DNA of 64,000 bases from Clostridium saccharoperbutylacetonicum N1-4(HMT) (GCF_000340885.1 NC_020291.1:4711001-4775000); one strand, 5' to 3'. Counted from the stretch's first letter, positions 17,988 to 27,432 are shown. Numbers and translations: made by a program. The notes: generated from the letters alone by a model not told the origin.

Positions 17988-18037
17988 GAAATCAAATATA
18001 TTCTTCCTACATCACAAGAAAAAATATATTTGATTTC
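17988..18037 (+). terminator. Terminator after the DeoR gene
   Basis: GAAATCAAATATATT pairs with AATATATTTGATTTC around a loop of about 20 bases. It lies 30 bases after the stop. Confidence 0.55.
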
Positions 18038-18082
18038 TTAATAAAGGCCTTCAATTCCGCTCATACTAATGCTATTTCATAT

Positions 18083-19144
18083 CTAAATTAATACATGTTT
18101 TAATATTTCATCTTCCTCTACTATTCTTTTAGCAAGAATTCGATTTTCTTCAACGTGAATATATGTGTATCTGCTTGATTTTATTGAAGGCGCATCATCT
18201 ATTGCCCTCTTAAAATCTTCCTTTTTCATTTTTAAAGATTTAACATATTCAAAAAAACCTGTTTCCTTTAACACTTTACTTATCCTCTCAAATCTATGAT
18301 TTTGAACCTTTGCCATAATGTAAGTTGCTATACCAACTTGTATCCCATGAAGCTGCGATACTTCTACGAACTTATCTAAAGCATGAGAAATTAAATGTTC
18401 TGAACCAGAAGCAGGTGAGCTATTTCCTGCTATCTCCATAGAAATTCCATTTAAAGTTAACGAATCCACTAACTCTTTTAAAAACAAATCATCTTTAATA
18501 GTCTTAAATTCAGTTCGCACAAAACTATTTACTGCTTTCTTAGAAATCATAGTTGCAAAATCATCAACAATAGCCTTTCCATTCTCCTCTTCAAATTTCC
18601 AATCATATAAAGCAGTAATATTTGAAACTAAATCACCAATTCCAGAAAATATAAATTTTTCTGGAGCTCCTTTAATTACATCAATGTCTACAATAATTCC
18701 ATAAGGTGTTTTAGCCGGAACAGACATACGTCTATCATTGACCAACAACGAAGCTCCTGCACTTGAAAATCCATCATTAGAAGTTGAAGTTGGTATACTA
18801 ATAAAAGGTAGCTTTTTCAAGAAACTCATATACTTAACCCCATCAATAACTTTTCCTCCACCAACTCCAATCAATGCTTCAACATCATTTGATATTTCAA
18901 ATGCTTTTGTACTTATTGCCTCAAATTTTATATCTGATATTATTTCTACATTAGAAATTTCTATATCAACCTCTTTTAATGAATTACGTATAGCATCTCC
19001 AAACAATTCTTCTATACCTTCCCCAAAATAAATCGACACCTTTTGAAACATTGCTTTTTTAATCAAAGTTCCTACATTATTGATATTTCCTTTTCCCACT
19101 TCAAGTATCGAAGGAATTGCTATTCTATGAATTGAAGTTTTCAT
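18083..19144 (-). CDS. sn-Glycerol-1-phosphate dehydrogenase homologue (EgsA/AraM type)
   Basis: 353 residues, iron-containing alcohol dehydrogenase superfamily. It has the NAD-binding GVGGGKVIDGVKYMS, FISIPTSTSNDGFSSAGASLLV, the metal ligands in SGIGDLVSNITALYDW, ASGSEHLISHALD and the late SQLHGIQVGIATYIM. The overall pattern matches bacterial AraM and archaeal EgsA, which reduce dihydroxyacetone phosphate to glycerol 1-phosphate, rather than glycerol dehydrogenase. It points toward the ula regulator gene but has no obvious operon partner, so the physiological role is open. Confidence 0.82.
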   Translation of the reverse strand: MKTSIHRIAIPSILEVGKGNINNVGTLIKKAMFQKVSIYFGEGIEELFGDAIRNSLKEVDIEISNVEIISDIKFEAISTKAFEISNDVEALIGVGGGKVIDGVKYMSFLKKLPFISIPTSTSNDGFSSAGASLLVNDRRMSVPAKTPYGIIVDIDVIKGAPEKFIFSGIGDLVSNITALYDWKFEEENGKAIVDDFATMISKKAVNSFVRTEFKTIKDDLFLKELVDSLTLNGISMEIAGNSSPASGSEHLISHALDKFVEVSQLHGIQVGIATYIMAKVQNHRFERISKVLKETGFFEYVKSLKMKKEDFKRAIDDAPSIKSSRYTYIHVEENRILAKRIVEEDEILKHVLI

Positions 19145-19312
19145 TTCTCCACCCCTTATTCTAATTTTATTTAATATTAAAGCATACTCAAGAATACAAT
19201 AAGATAATATATAATTTATTATATATCTTTATCCTAAAGTTTTCTTTCATATGCTTTATTTTAAATCAAAAAATTTATTATTATGTATTCCTAAACTTCT
19301 TGCCGAGAAAAA

Positions 19313-19624
19313 TTAATTCAAATCATTAACTACCTTATTAATTTTTTCAGCCTTATCTACTGCTTGAGTCCAGACTTCCTTTGAAGGAATTATCTTTTCA
19401 ATTGCTGTGTAACTTTCCTTCACTCCTGGTATATTAACTAAATTTGTACTTTGTAACGACATTAGTACAAAATAGCACACTCCTATTATTGCAACTGTTT
19501 TTATAATTCCACTAATAGCTTTTATTACAACATAAACAGCTATAATAGTTACTGCTGCTAAAATTATTGTATTAGTTGTCAAATGAACTGGAGCTTTATC
19601 TAACATATTATTTATCGTTTCCAT
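19313..19624 (-). CDS. Small membrane protein, unknown
   Basis: 103 residues. A hydrophobic region (about 15-60) could form two membrane helices: TNTIILAAVTIIAVYVVIKAI and IIKTVAIIGVCYFVLMSL. A soluble, Lys/Glu-containing tail of about 40 residues follows. GAGGAGAG precedes the ATG. I recognise no family. It is flanked by 168- and 198-base gaps, so it is probably monocistronic. Confidence 0.65.
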   Translation of the reverse strand: METINNMLDKAPVHLTTNTIILAAVTIIAVYVVIKAISGIIKTVAIIGVCYFVLMSLQSTNLVNIPGVKESYTAIEKIIPSKEVWTQAVDKAEKINKVVNDLN

Positions 19625-19763
19625 TGTAATCTCTCCTCTTCACGGATACTTTTTTGATAATATTATTTTTTTGCATCCACCTTATAAATTTGTTGTATTT
19701 TATTATAACACATGTTAAGTTTTTTTCCATTTTTTCAGCGCAAAAAAATTATATTTACATTAA

Positions 19764-19798
19764 TTAAACCGTGGAAAAATACTTTAACCACGGTTTAA
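19764..19798 (-). terminator. Probable terminator of beta-glucoside PTS operon
   Basis: TTAAACCGTGG (19764-19774) pairs perfectly with CCACGGTTTAA (19788-19798). It lies 25 bases beyond the IIB stop. The following T-run is weak. Confidence 0.5.
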
Positions 19799-19822
19799 AA
19801 TAATATTATTAAATTTATTTTA

Positions 19823-20131
19823 TTATTTATTATTTATTAGATTCATTGCAAAGCTCAAAACTTTTGGACCATTACACATACCATAATCTATAGACGGAAT
19901 TGCTTCTACAGGAATATTATATTTCTCACCTTTTTTCTTCATTTCAGGAAGCTGAAAACGAATTTGCGGCCCTATTAATACGACATCTGCCTTTGCCATA
20001 TTTGAATCAGCTGCATCAGTAGATACTGCCCAAATTGTTGCTTCAATTCCTTCTTCTTTCGCTGCTTTCTCCATCTTTGTAACTAATAAACTTGTAGACA
20101 TTCCTGCCGAACAAACTAATAAAATTTTCAT
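19823..20131 (-). CDS. celA: PTS lactose/cellobiose-type IIB component
   Basis: 102 residues. [20 protein letters not shown] carries the phosphorylated Cys7 in the CSAGMSTS loop, the mark of cellobiose/chitobiose IIB. The ATG at 20131 was chosen because GAGGTGAT sits just ahead of it; an in-frame ATG at 20167 would add an unconserved, Lys-rich 12 residues. It is the last gene of a locus ordered IIC, IIA, GH1 glycosidase, IIB. Confidence 0.92.
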   Translation of the reverse strand: MKILLVCSAGMSTSLLVTKMEKAAKEEGIEATIWAVSTDAADSNMAKADVVLIGPQIRFQLPEMKKKGEKYNIPVEAIPSIDYGMCNGPKVLSFAMNLINNK

Positions 20132-20191
20132 TAAAATCACCTCATAATATTTTTTTATATCTTTCACTTTAATTTTACGTACTAAATATTT

Positions 20192-21640
20192 TTACTTATA
20201 AACTGTTTCCGTATTTTTAGCTTCAAAACATCTATCAGTAGATATCTTTTTAAACCAACGACCTGATTTTTTAATAATTCTATTTCTATCATCTTCTAAA
20301 TTAATTTCAATTAGCCCATATCTATTCTTAAATGCATTCTGTGGTGACACATTATCAGTAAATGCCCACAACATATATCCAATACAATTGCATCCTTCTT
20401 CAACAGCTTTTAAAAGCCAAATTAAATGATCAGATATAAATTCTATTCTATAATCATCTTGAATTATACCTTCTTCATTTTTATACTTTGCTTCGCCTTC
20501 CACTCCCATTCCATTTTCAGCAATGAACCATTCAATATTTCCATATTCATTTTTAATTCTCATTGCCATATCATACATTATTTTAGGATATATTTCCCAA
20601 CCTCTATGAGGATTCATCTTTTTACCAGGCAAATCAAACATATCATAATAGTATGACGGATGAAATGGCACCTCTGGATTCCACCCATTTGTCCTAGCTT
20701 TTACTCTATGAGGAAAATATAAGTTTAACCCCAATAAGTCAACAGTGTTATTTTTAATAACAGCTAATTCTTCATCATTATATTCAAATAAACAATCATG
20801 TTTTTGTAGAATTTCAAATAATTCTGCTGGAATTTCTCCTTTTACACTTGGATCAAGATAAAGTCTATTGAAGAAAAGATCATACATTTCAGCTGCTTTC
20901 ATATCATGAGGCGCTGACGATCTTGCATAAGTCACTTCTGGGTTTAAAATAACACCAATTTTCCCTCCAATATCCTTTCCAATTTCACCTAACTTAAAGG
21001 CTTCAACTACTTTTGCTGTTGCAAGAATTTTATTATAATTCCACTGCATCCAAGTTCTTGTATTTTGTTCAAATGGCCATCTAATCGCATCTAAATACAC
21101 TCTAGTTTGTACTACTATTGGTTCATTAAAAGTGAACCAATACTTAACTTTATGGCCAAAAGCTTCAAAAGCTTTCTTAGCATATTCTACAAATAAATTC
21201 ACTACATGCTTAGATCCCCATCCCCCATATTCTTCAAATAATACAGCTGGTAATTCATAATGCTCAAGACATATCATTGGTTCAACACCATTTTTAATAA
21301 CCTCATCTATCATATTGTTATAATATTCAAGTGCTTCTTCGTCAACTTCTGCAGTTTCATAATCTTTTATAAATCTAGACCAATCAATAGAGGTTCTATA
21401 TTTTTGTAATCCCACCTCACTCATAAGTTTAGCATCTTCTTTATATCTTCTATAAAAATCCGTTGCTAATGTAGGTCCATAACCATTGTGCCAAAGATGT
21501 GGTGTAGATTTATACCACAAATCCATATATGAATCTTGACCATCCTTTTTACCTGTCCACCCCTCAGTTTGCCATGCGGATGATGATGCTCCAAGGAAAA
21601 AATTTTTAGGTAATTCAAATGTACTTTTTTTCAACTCCAT
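20192..21640 (-). CDS. GH1 glycosidase, probably 6-phospho-beta-glucosidase
   Basis: 482 residues, full-length family 1 glycoside hydrolase. The acid/base Glu173 is in TFNEP and the nucleophile in IAENG (about residue 374). LGASSSAWQTEG is the standard start of the barrel. The C-terminal segment WAFTDNVSPQNAFKNRYGLIEI is unusual for the family; it replaces the common W-D-NFEW aglycone/sugar loop. The PTS genes around it predict a phosphorylated beta-glucoside as substrate, but the phosphate-binding residues could not be confirmed by eye. Confidence 0.88.
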   Translation of the reverse strand: MELKKSTFELPKNFFLGASSSAWQTEGWTGKKDGQDSYMDLWYKSTPHLWHNGYGPTLATDFYRRYKEDAKLMSEVGLQKYRTSIDWSRFIKDYETAEVDEEALEYYNNMIDEVIKNGVEPMICLEHYELPAVLFEEYGGWGSKHVVNLFVEYAKKAFEAFGHKVKYWFTFNEPIVVQTRVYLDAIRWPFEQNTRTWMQWNYNKILATAKVVEAFKLGEIGKDIGGKIGVILNPEVTYARSSAPHDMKAAEMYDLFFNRLYLDPSVKGEIPAELFEILQKHDCLFEYNDEELAVIKNNTVDLLGLNLYFPHRVKARTNGWNPEVPFHPSYYYDMFDLPGKKMNPHRGWEIYPKIMYDMAMRIKNEYGNIEWFIAENGMGVEGEAKYKNEEGIIQDDYRIEFISDHLIWLLKAVEEGCNCIGYMLWAFTDNVSPQNAFKNRYGLIEINLEDDRNRIIKKSGRWFKKISTDRCFEAKNTETVYK

Positions 21641-21818
21641 ATCTTGCCTCCAAATATACTATGAATTTTAATATTGTTCTAATTTTTTTAGGTTTTGCCT
21701 ATTTCATTATTAAGTTTTTGATTTAACTATTTTTTATGTTATAATATAATCCGAAAATGTTTATTAATTATTCTTGATCAGATGTGCGAAATATGCCCAT
21801 TTCACACATCTCATCTTT

Positions 21819-22136
21819 TTATTTTGAATTTGTCATATCTTTTCTTATTTCTATAATTTCTTCTGCCAATTGTTTTACTGTAATTCCTGTCATCAAGTGG
21901 TCTTGAGCATGTATTAATAATAGCGAAATTATTTTTGCGTTTCCATCTGCCTCCATGGTCAATAATTCTGTTTGTACATGATGTGCTTGTTCAAATTCTT
22001 TACTTGATTTTTTCAATAACTCTTCTGCTCTTTCAAACTCTTTTTCTTTTGCCGCTCTAATAGCTTCGAAAGCATAACTTCTTCCGTCCCCACTATGCAT
22101 TATTAAAGAGAATGCTTGTTGTTCTAAATTTTCCAT
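21819..22136 (-). CDS. celC: PTS lactose/cellobiose-type IIA component
   Basis: 105 residues, a three-helix IIA of the lactose/cellobiose class. LIMHSGDGRSYAFEAIRAAKE is the first helix, and active His76 lies in LLLIHAQDHLMTG. It passes phosphate to the IIB protein encoded three genes on. It lies 43 bases behind the IIC gene. Confidence 0.94.
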   Translation of the reverse strand: MENLEQQAFSLIMHSGDGRSYAFEAIRAAKEKEFERAEELLKKSSKEFEQAHHVQTELLTMEADGNAKIISLLLIHAQDHLMTGITVKQLAEEIIEIRKDMTNSK

Positions 22137-22179
22137 TATATTTTCCTTTCCTTTCTTAGTATTAGATTTCTATATTTAT

Positions 22180-23504
22180 CTAAGATACTTCTATATCTTC
22201 TTGTTCTTGCCTTACCATATTATGATCATAAGCTTTTAGGAATGGCCAATAAATAATAGCTGAAACAAGTATATTTATACCTTGAAGAATTATAGCTCTC
22301 CAATCGCCGTTTGTAGCTAAAAAGCCTGAGAAAAATGATGGTACAGTCCATGGTACTGCAATTCCTGCTGGATAACTAACTAAACCTGTTGCCATTGCAA
22401 TATAAGTTATTGAACCTACAGCTAAAGGCGCTAGAATAAATGGAATCATCATTATTGGATTCATAACTATTGGAATACCAAATATTATAGGTTCTGAAAT
22501 ATTAAATATCGCAGGTGCAAGAGCTAATTTACCTATTGATTTTACTTGTCTTGATTTTCCAATCAATATAATACATATAATTAAACCCAATGTTGCTCCG
22601 CATCCACCTAAACTGTTAACGAAGTTATCATAAAATTGAAGCGTTACTATATTCGGTAATTGGTGACCTGCTTCTAACGCTGAACGATTTTGGTCCATAG
22701 CTGGTAGTAATATTGAATCCATAACTCCGAATACTACACGCGTCCCATGTATTCCAAGTGTCCAAAAGAAACTATAAAGTGATACTGTTGCAAACATTCC
22801 ACCAAAAGATAATCCAACTAAAGCCAATGGTGCTCCAACGAATTTAGTTATAAAAGCAAACACTGTTTGGTATGATGTACTTTCAAATCCTAAACGTATT
22901 AAGAAAAACACTACTAAAATAATAAGACCTGGTGTTATAGCTGTAAAAGATTTTGCTACAGCTGGTGGTACAGATTCTGGCATTTTTACTACCCAATTCT
23001 TTTTAACAACAAATATAAATATTTCTGTAGCGATTATTGCTGTAAGAATTGCTACTATTAATCCACCTGCTGATAGATTTGCTGTCGGCAGAACTTTTCC
23101 CAAACTCAATTTATCACCATTTTGTAATACTACATCAATAGTTTGTACTGGTGTTAGCATTAAAAATGCTGCAAGTGATAGTGTTCCAGCTGATAGTCCA
23201 TCAACTTCTCTATCTTTTGCAAGTTGATACGAAATCGAGATAACAGCTAGTATTGCTACAATATCAAATGTAACTCTAATAGGATATAAGAGCTTTGTTG
23301 TAAAACCAGCCCCAAAGATACCGTTTACAAAATTTGCATAACCCGGCATTGGGAAGTTAGCTAAAATCATAAATATTGAACCTATTATAATTAATGGCAT
23401 TGTATTGCTAACCCATCACGTAAAGCTCTAATATGTCTTTGTGCTGCAATCTTACCTGCAACCGGCATTGCTTTTTCTTCTAGGAAATTTATAAATCCAT
23501 TCAT
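22180..23504 (-). pseudogene. celB: PTS cellobiose-type IIC component, frameshifted near residue 36
   Basis: The ATG at 23504, behind GGAGGTACGATT, opens the normal IIC N-terminus (MNGFINFLEEKAMPVAGKIA...LRDGLAI). That frame stops at 23391-23393. The rest of the protein (MPLIIIGSIFMILANFP..., 406 residues) is intact from 23400 in the next frame. One base is missing at about 23400-23404; restoring it gives the usual LRDGLAIxMPLIIIG junction. The downstream part keeps about nine or ten helices and the IIC motifs (GCGATLGLIICI, NISEPIIFGIPIVMNP). The ATG at 23400 has no ribosome site, so expression would need a slip, coupling or a sequence error. Confidence 0.85.
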
Positions 23505-23593
23505 AATCGTACCTCCAAAATTTTTATTAAATGTTTACAATAATGACATGAATATTTTCGGCCGTAAAATTATTATTCATTATCTTGATTTAA

Positions 23594-23694
23594 ATTATAT
23601 CATTCATGAAATTTTTTTTCAATACCTGAAAAAAAATTTCATTTTGTTTTTTATAACAAGTATTTTTATGTTATAATGAAATAAATATTTCATT
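23594..23694. promoter_or_regulatory. Divergent celB/rpiR promoter region with RpiR-type operators
   Basis: The minus-strand promoter for the PTS operon has TTGAAA (23617-23622) and TATAAT (23594-23599), 17 bases apart. TGAAATTTTTTTTCA (23607-23621) and TGAAAAAAAATTTCA (23627-23641) are inverse copies matching the TGAAA-N5-TTTCA type of RpiR operator; one overlaps the -35 box. A third site, AATGAAAT-N4-ATTTCATT-like (23675-23694), overlaps the TATAAT of the regulator gene (23672-23677). Confidence 0.65.
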
Positions 23695-23741
23695 AATTTA
23701 TTTTAAAGTATATAAGAACTACTTGAATGGAGTTGAATCAC

Positions 23742-24596
23742 TTGGGAAACAGTTGTTTATTAGAAATCACTGATAGATATAATACCTTTAGTTCAAAAGA
23801 GCGTACAATTGCCGATTTTATTTTGAAAAATCCAGCAAAAGTTATATATTATACAATTGACGATTTTGCTAGAGAGCTTAGTATTTCAGAAGCTACAGTA
23901 TTTCGATTTATAAAGAAATTAGGATACGAAGGCTACCAATATTTTAAAGTGTCATTAGCAAGCGAAGTTACAAAAGCATCTGACAATAGCAAAAAAAAGC
24001 TCGATGCAGATAATATATCCGATATATATAAATACATTACAGATTTATATTCTCAAAATCTTCATGAAACAGCAGCAATATTAGATACTAATTTATTAGA
24101 TAATATTGTTACAAAAATCTTGAATTCAAAGAAAATAGCTTTTTTAGGCTTAGGATCATCTGGAGAATTATCAAAAAATTCCTATAATAAATTTATTGAT
24201 ACTGGATTATTTTGTATTTATAATGCTGACTATCATATGCAACTAAAGTTGGCATCTCAATTACATTCTGATGATATAGCTATAGTTTTTTGTAATTCTG
24301 GTATGAACAAAGATACCATTACATTAGTTGATACACTAAAAGACAATAGTGTGCCTACAGTAGGTATATCCAGCAATCCAAATTCACCTTTTGCTAAAAT
24401 GGTTGATGATTTTATATATACTCACCCTATCAATCCTAAAACAGTAATTGAAAAACTTTCGTCTTATATTTCTCAAATTACTGTAATTGATTATTTGTAT
24501 CTTAAAGCACTTTCAAACGGTAAAAATATAGATATAAGCCTTAAGCACCAAAACAAAATTATACAAAGTAGAAAATATACAAATGAAAAATCCTAG
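23742..24596 (+). CDS. RpiR/MurR-family regulator of the beta-glucoside PTS locus
   Basis: About 284 residues. An N-terminal HTH_6 domain (YNTFSSKERTIADFILKNPAKVIYYTIDDFARELSISEATVFRFIKKLGYEGYQYFK) is followed by a SIS sugar-phosphate-binding domain (about 130-260: KIAFLGLGSSGELS, DIAIVFCNSGMNKDTI, VPTVGISSNPNSP). I chose the TTG at 23742 because GGAG (23729-23732) lies nine bases ahead. The ATG at 23727 has no ribosome site. It is divergent from the PTS operon, which it most likely controls. Confidence 0.88.
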   Translation: MGNSCLLEITDRYNTFSSKERTIADFILKNPAKVIYYTIDDFARELSISEATVFRFIKKLGYEGYQYFKVSLASEVTKASDNSKKKLDADNISDIYKYITDLYSQNLHETAAILDTNLLDNIVTKILNSKKIAFLGLGSSGELSKNSYNKFIDTGLFCIYNADYHMQLKLASQLHSDDIAIVFCNSGMNKDTITLVDTLKDNSVPTVGISSNPNSPFAKMVDDFIYTHPINPKTVIEKLSSYISQITVIDYLYLKALSNGKNIDISLKHQNKIIQSRKYTNEKS

Positions 24597-24633
24597 TAAA
24601 TTTAGTATTTCTTTTTATTCATTAATAATACTT

Positions 24634-24681
24634 AAAAAAGTATTTCGTAATAATTCTGCAATTATTATGAGATACTTTTTT
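24634..24681 (+). terminator. Terminator after the RpiR gene
   Basis: A long hairpin of about 21 bp with a four-base loop (24656-24659) ends in TTTTTT. The A-run at its start makes it usable from both sides. Confidence 0.75.
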
Positions 24682-24780
24682 AATGTAACTCATTTTTGAA
24701 TAATTAGTGTATATTAACTCGACACATCAATTAACAAAACTCTTACTGATCTGTTAATTGAAATCTCCAATTTCTTTTGT

Positions 24781-26496
24781 TTACTTCATATACCCACCTT
24801 TCATCGGAGATACTGCATGTTCTGAGAATATCTTCAAAATACCAGATTCATATTTCTGCTTCCTAGGCTTCCAATTCTTCTTACGTTGTTCAAAAATTTT
24901 ATCTATTTCTTCTTTACTACACTCTTTTCCATCAACTCCAATAACCTGCAAAACTCTATTAGGAATATTGATTTCAATCAAATCATCTTCTTCTATCAAT
25001 GCAATCGGTCCGCCTACAGCAGCTTCCGGTGAGACATGTCCAATTGCTGGTCCTTTAGAAGCTCCAGAAAATCTTCCATCTGTTATGAGTGCAATGCTTG
25101 CCCCTAATTCTTCATCGGAGGAAATAGCCTCTGTTGTATAAAACATTTCAGGCATTCCACTTCCTTTTGGACCTTCGTATCTAATTATAACTGCATCCCC
25201 TGGGCGAATGACTTTCTTTAATACAGCTTCGATTGCTTCTTCTTCACTGTCAAAAGGCTTTGCCTTTAATATTGCTGTATGCATTTCTTTTGGAACTGCA
25301 GTATGTTTTACCACTGCACCTTCAGGTGCAATATTTCCCTTTAATATAGAAATTGATCCATTTGTACCAATAGGATTATCAAATGGACGTATAACATCTT
25401 CTTTCTTTAAACCTACTTTTTCTAAATAAGAATTACACTTTTCATAAAATCCATTAGTTTTTAATTCCTCTAAATTTTCACCTAAAGTCTTACCTGTTAC
25501 AGTCATAACATCTAAATGAAGTAAAGGTTTTAACTCTTCCATTATTGCAGGCACTCCACCAGCATAATAGAAATATTGTGCTGGCCATTTTCCAGCTGGA
25601 CGTATATCTAGCAAGTAATGAGCATTTTTGTGTATTGAATCAAAAGTTTTCTCATCAATATATAATCCAAATTCATGAGCTATAGCTGGTAAATGTAATA
25701 GTGAATTGCTAGATCCCGATATAGCAGCATGAACTAATATTGCATTTTCAAAAGACTTAATTGTTACGATATCCTTTGGATAAAGATTCATTTTTGCTAG
25801 TTTTACAGCTTGTATTCCAGCTTTCAACGCAACCTCTTCTAAATCTTCACAAGTTGCTGGCATTAAAGCACTTCCTGGAAGCATCAATCCAAGCGCCTCT
25901 GCCATAACTTGCATTGTAGCTGCGGTTCCCATGAATGAGCATGCACCACAAGAAGGACATGCATTTTCCTTATAATATGTTAATTTTTCTTCTGTTATTT
26001 CCCCTCGCTGACACATAGCACTATAAGCACCTATTTGTTCTAAAGTTAGTAAGTCAGGTCCTGCTTCCATAACACCGCCTGTAACTATTATAGCTGGGAT
26101 ATTCAACCTCCCAATTGACATAAGGTGTGATGGAACAGCCTTATCACAACTTGAAATAAATACTCCTGCATCAAATGGTGTTGCATTTGCATGAATTTCT
26201 ATTAAAGAAGCAATTGTATCTCTCGATGCTAAAGAATAATTTATCCCATCATGGCCTTGTGCCATACCATCACAAATATCTGTTGCAAAATATCTCGCTG
26301 CTTTTCCTCCTGATTGGTTAACTCCATCTGCTGCCTTGTCAACAAATTTTAAAAGATGTGCACTTCCCGGATGACTATCCCCAAATGTACTTTCTATAAT
26401 AATTTGTGGTTTTGCTAAATCTTCAGTTGTCCATCCCATTCCTCTGCGAAGGGGGTCCATTTCTGGAGCAATTTTTCTTATTTCCTGACTAATCAT
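24781..26496 (-). CDS. IlvD/Edd-family dehydratase
   Basis: 571 residues, Fe-S dehydratase. It has FISSCDKAVPSHLM and CPSCGACSFMGTAATMQ, which hold the cluster cysteines, GDAVIIRYEGPKGSGMPEM, and TDGRFSGASKGPAIGHVSPEAA. The family covers dihydroxy-acid dehydratase and sugar-acid dehydratases such as xylonate, galactonate and phosphogluconate enzymes. The lack of other ilv genes, plus a dedicated FadR-type regulator with its own operators, favours a sugar-acid substrate. The exact acid is not readable. Confidence 0.9.
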   Translation of the reverse strand: MISQEIRKIAPEMDPLRRGMGWTTEDLAKPQIIIESTFGDSHPGSAHLLKFVDKAADGVNQSGGKAARYFATDICDGMAQGHDGINYSLASRDTIASLIEIHANATPFDAGVFISSCDKAVPSHLMSIGRLNIPAIIVTGGVMEAGPDLLTLEQIGAYSAMCQRGEITEEKLTYYKENACPSCGACSFMGTAATMQVMAEALGLMLPGSALMPATCEDLEEVALKAGIQAVKLAKMNLYPKDIVTIKSFENAILVHAAISGSSNSLLHLPAIAHEFGLYIDEKTFDSIHKNAHYLLDIRPAGKWPAQYFYYAGGVPAIMEELKPLLHLDVMTVTGKTLGENLEELKTNGFYEKCNSYLEKVGLKKEDVIRPFDNPIGTNGSISILKGNIAPEGAVVKHTAVPKEMHTAILKAKPFDSEEEAIEAVLKKVIRPGDAVIIRYEGPKGSGMPEMFYTTEAISSDEELGASIALITDGRFSGASKGPAIGHVSPEAAVGGPIALIEEDDLIEINIPNRVLQVIGVDGKECSKEEIDKIFEQRKKNWKPRKQKYESGILKIFSEHAVSPMKGGYMK

Positions 26497-26531
26497 AACA
26501 TGTCTCTCCTTTTTACTTTTATATCATCAAA

Positions 26532-26643
26532 ATACATCCGATGTATCCATCATAACACATCAGATGTATTTTTCAATATATTCTCTAAAATCTTTTTATT
26601 TTTATATTTTTCATCATTTTTTCTTGATATTCATCTGATGTAT
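26532..26643 (-). promoter_or_regulatory. Dehydratase promoter with three GntR-type operators
   Basis: TTGAAA (26571-26576) and TATGAT (26549-26554) are 16 bases apart on the minus strand. ATACATCCGATGTAT (26532-26546) lies just downstream of the -10, ACACATCAGATGTAT (26555-26569) fills the spacer, and ATTCATCTGATGTAT (26629-26643) lies about 55 bases upstream. All share ATC-N-GATGTAT. The arrangement would block polymerase directly. The FadR-type protein encoded next upstream is the likely binder. Confidence 0.75.
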
Positions 26644-26653
26644 TTGCAAGTTC

Positions 26654-26696
26654 GAAAAAAAATATATCCGCTTACTTTATGAAGCAGATATATCTC
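26654..26696 (-). terminator. Terminator of the GntR gene
   Basis: Read on the minus strand, ATATATCTGCTT pairs with AAGCGGATATAT (one mismatch or wobble) and a T-run follows. It lies just beyond the gntR stop and separates it from the dehydratase promoter. Confidence 0.7.
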
Positions 26697-26709
26697 GCTC
26701 TTTACATAA

Positions 26710-27432
26710 TTAATCATTCATTCTCTTCTTTATAACACCTTTTATATTCCTACGATTATATACTAAATGTAAAAACATTGCATCACGAGCCCCATTAGAA
26801 TCATGTTCTGTAATTGCATTTAAGACTTCTCTATGTGTTTCTATTGTCTCTTTACGCAATTCTTGGCTTGTAATATCAATAAATATTGCAATAGAACTAT
26901 TTATAATCGGAATCAAATTCTCCATAACTAAATTTTTGCTACTTTTAGCTATAGCTGTATGAAATTCTATATCCTTTTCAGTATATGGCTCTTCCTTTAA
27001 AATTAAAGCCTCTATTTCATTACATAAAATAGTCATTTGCTGAATTTCTTCCTCTGTTGCTTCCACTGCTGCTATTGCTGCTATTCCTGGTTCAATCATA
27101 AATCTAACTTCTAACAAGTCAAGAGCTAACTTGAATTTATCTTTTACAAACGTCAATCCTAATGGATCATCTACAATTCCGCATTTTTGAGATACAAAAG
27201 TTCCAGCACCTCTTCTAATCTCCAATATGTTTCTTGAAACTAACGCTTTTATTGCTTCTCTGACTGTACTTCTTCCTACATTAAGCATATCAGCTAGTTC
27301 ATATTCGTTAGGTAATTTATCACCAATACTCCAATTATTCTCTATAATTAACTGAATAATCCTATCTGACATCTGCTCACCCAAAGATTTTGAAGAATTA
27401 TTTATATTATTAAACTTATTAGTCGCCGACAT
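26710..27432 (-). CDS. GntR-family regulator, FadR subfamily
   Basis: 240 residues. The winged helix (QLIIENNWSIGDKLPNEYELADMLNVGRSTVREAIKALVSRNILEIRRGAGTFVS) is a clear GntR head. The rest is the all-helical FCD ligand domain with metal-type ligands (EVRFMIEPGIAAIAA, EFHTAIAKSSKN, ETHREVLNAI). FCD regulators usually sense organic or sugar acids, matching the dehydratase downstream and its three operators. Confidence 0.9.
   Translation of the reverse strand: MSATNKFNNINNSSKSLGEQMSDRIIQLIIENNWSIGDKLPNEYELADMLNVGRSTVREAIKALVSRNILEIRRGAGTFVSQKCGIVDDPLGLTFVKDKFKLALDLLEVRFMIEPGIAAIAAVEATEEEIQQMTILCNEIEALILKEEPYTEKDIEFHTAIAKSSKNLVMENLIPIINSSIAIFIDITSQELRKETIETHREVLNAITEHDSNGARDAMFLHLVYNRRNIKGVIKKRMND

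Noticed and set aside
23400-23502. A separate small peptide gene ahead of celB
   Set aside because: Its 37 residues are exactly the missing N-terminus of the IIC protein, so a frameshift is the simpler reading.
24781-26496. Calling the dehydratase ilvD for branched-chain amino acid synthesis
   Set aside because: No other ilv or leu genes are near, and a dedicated FadR-type regulator with operators fits a catabolic sugar-acid enzyme better.
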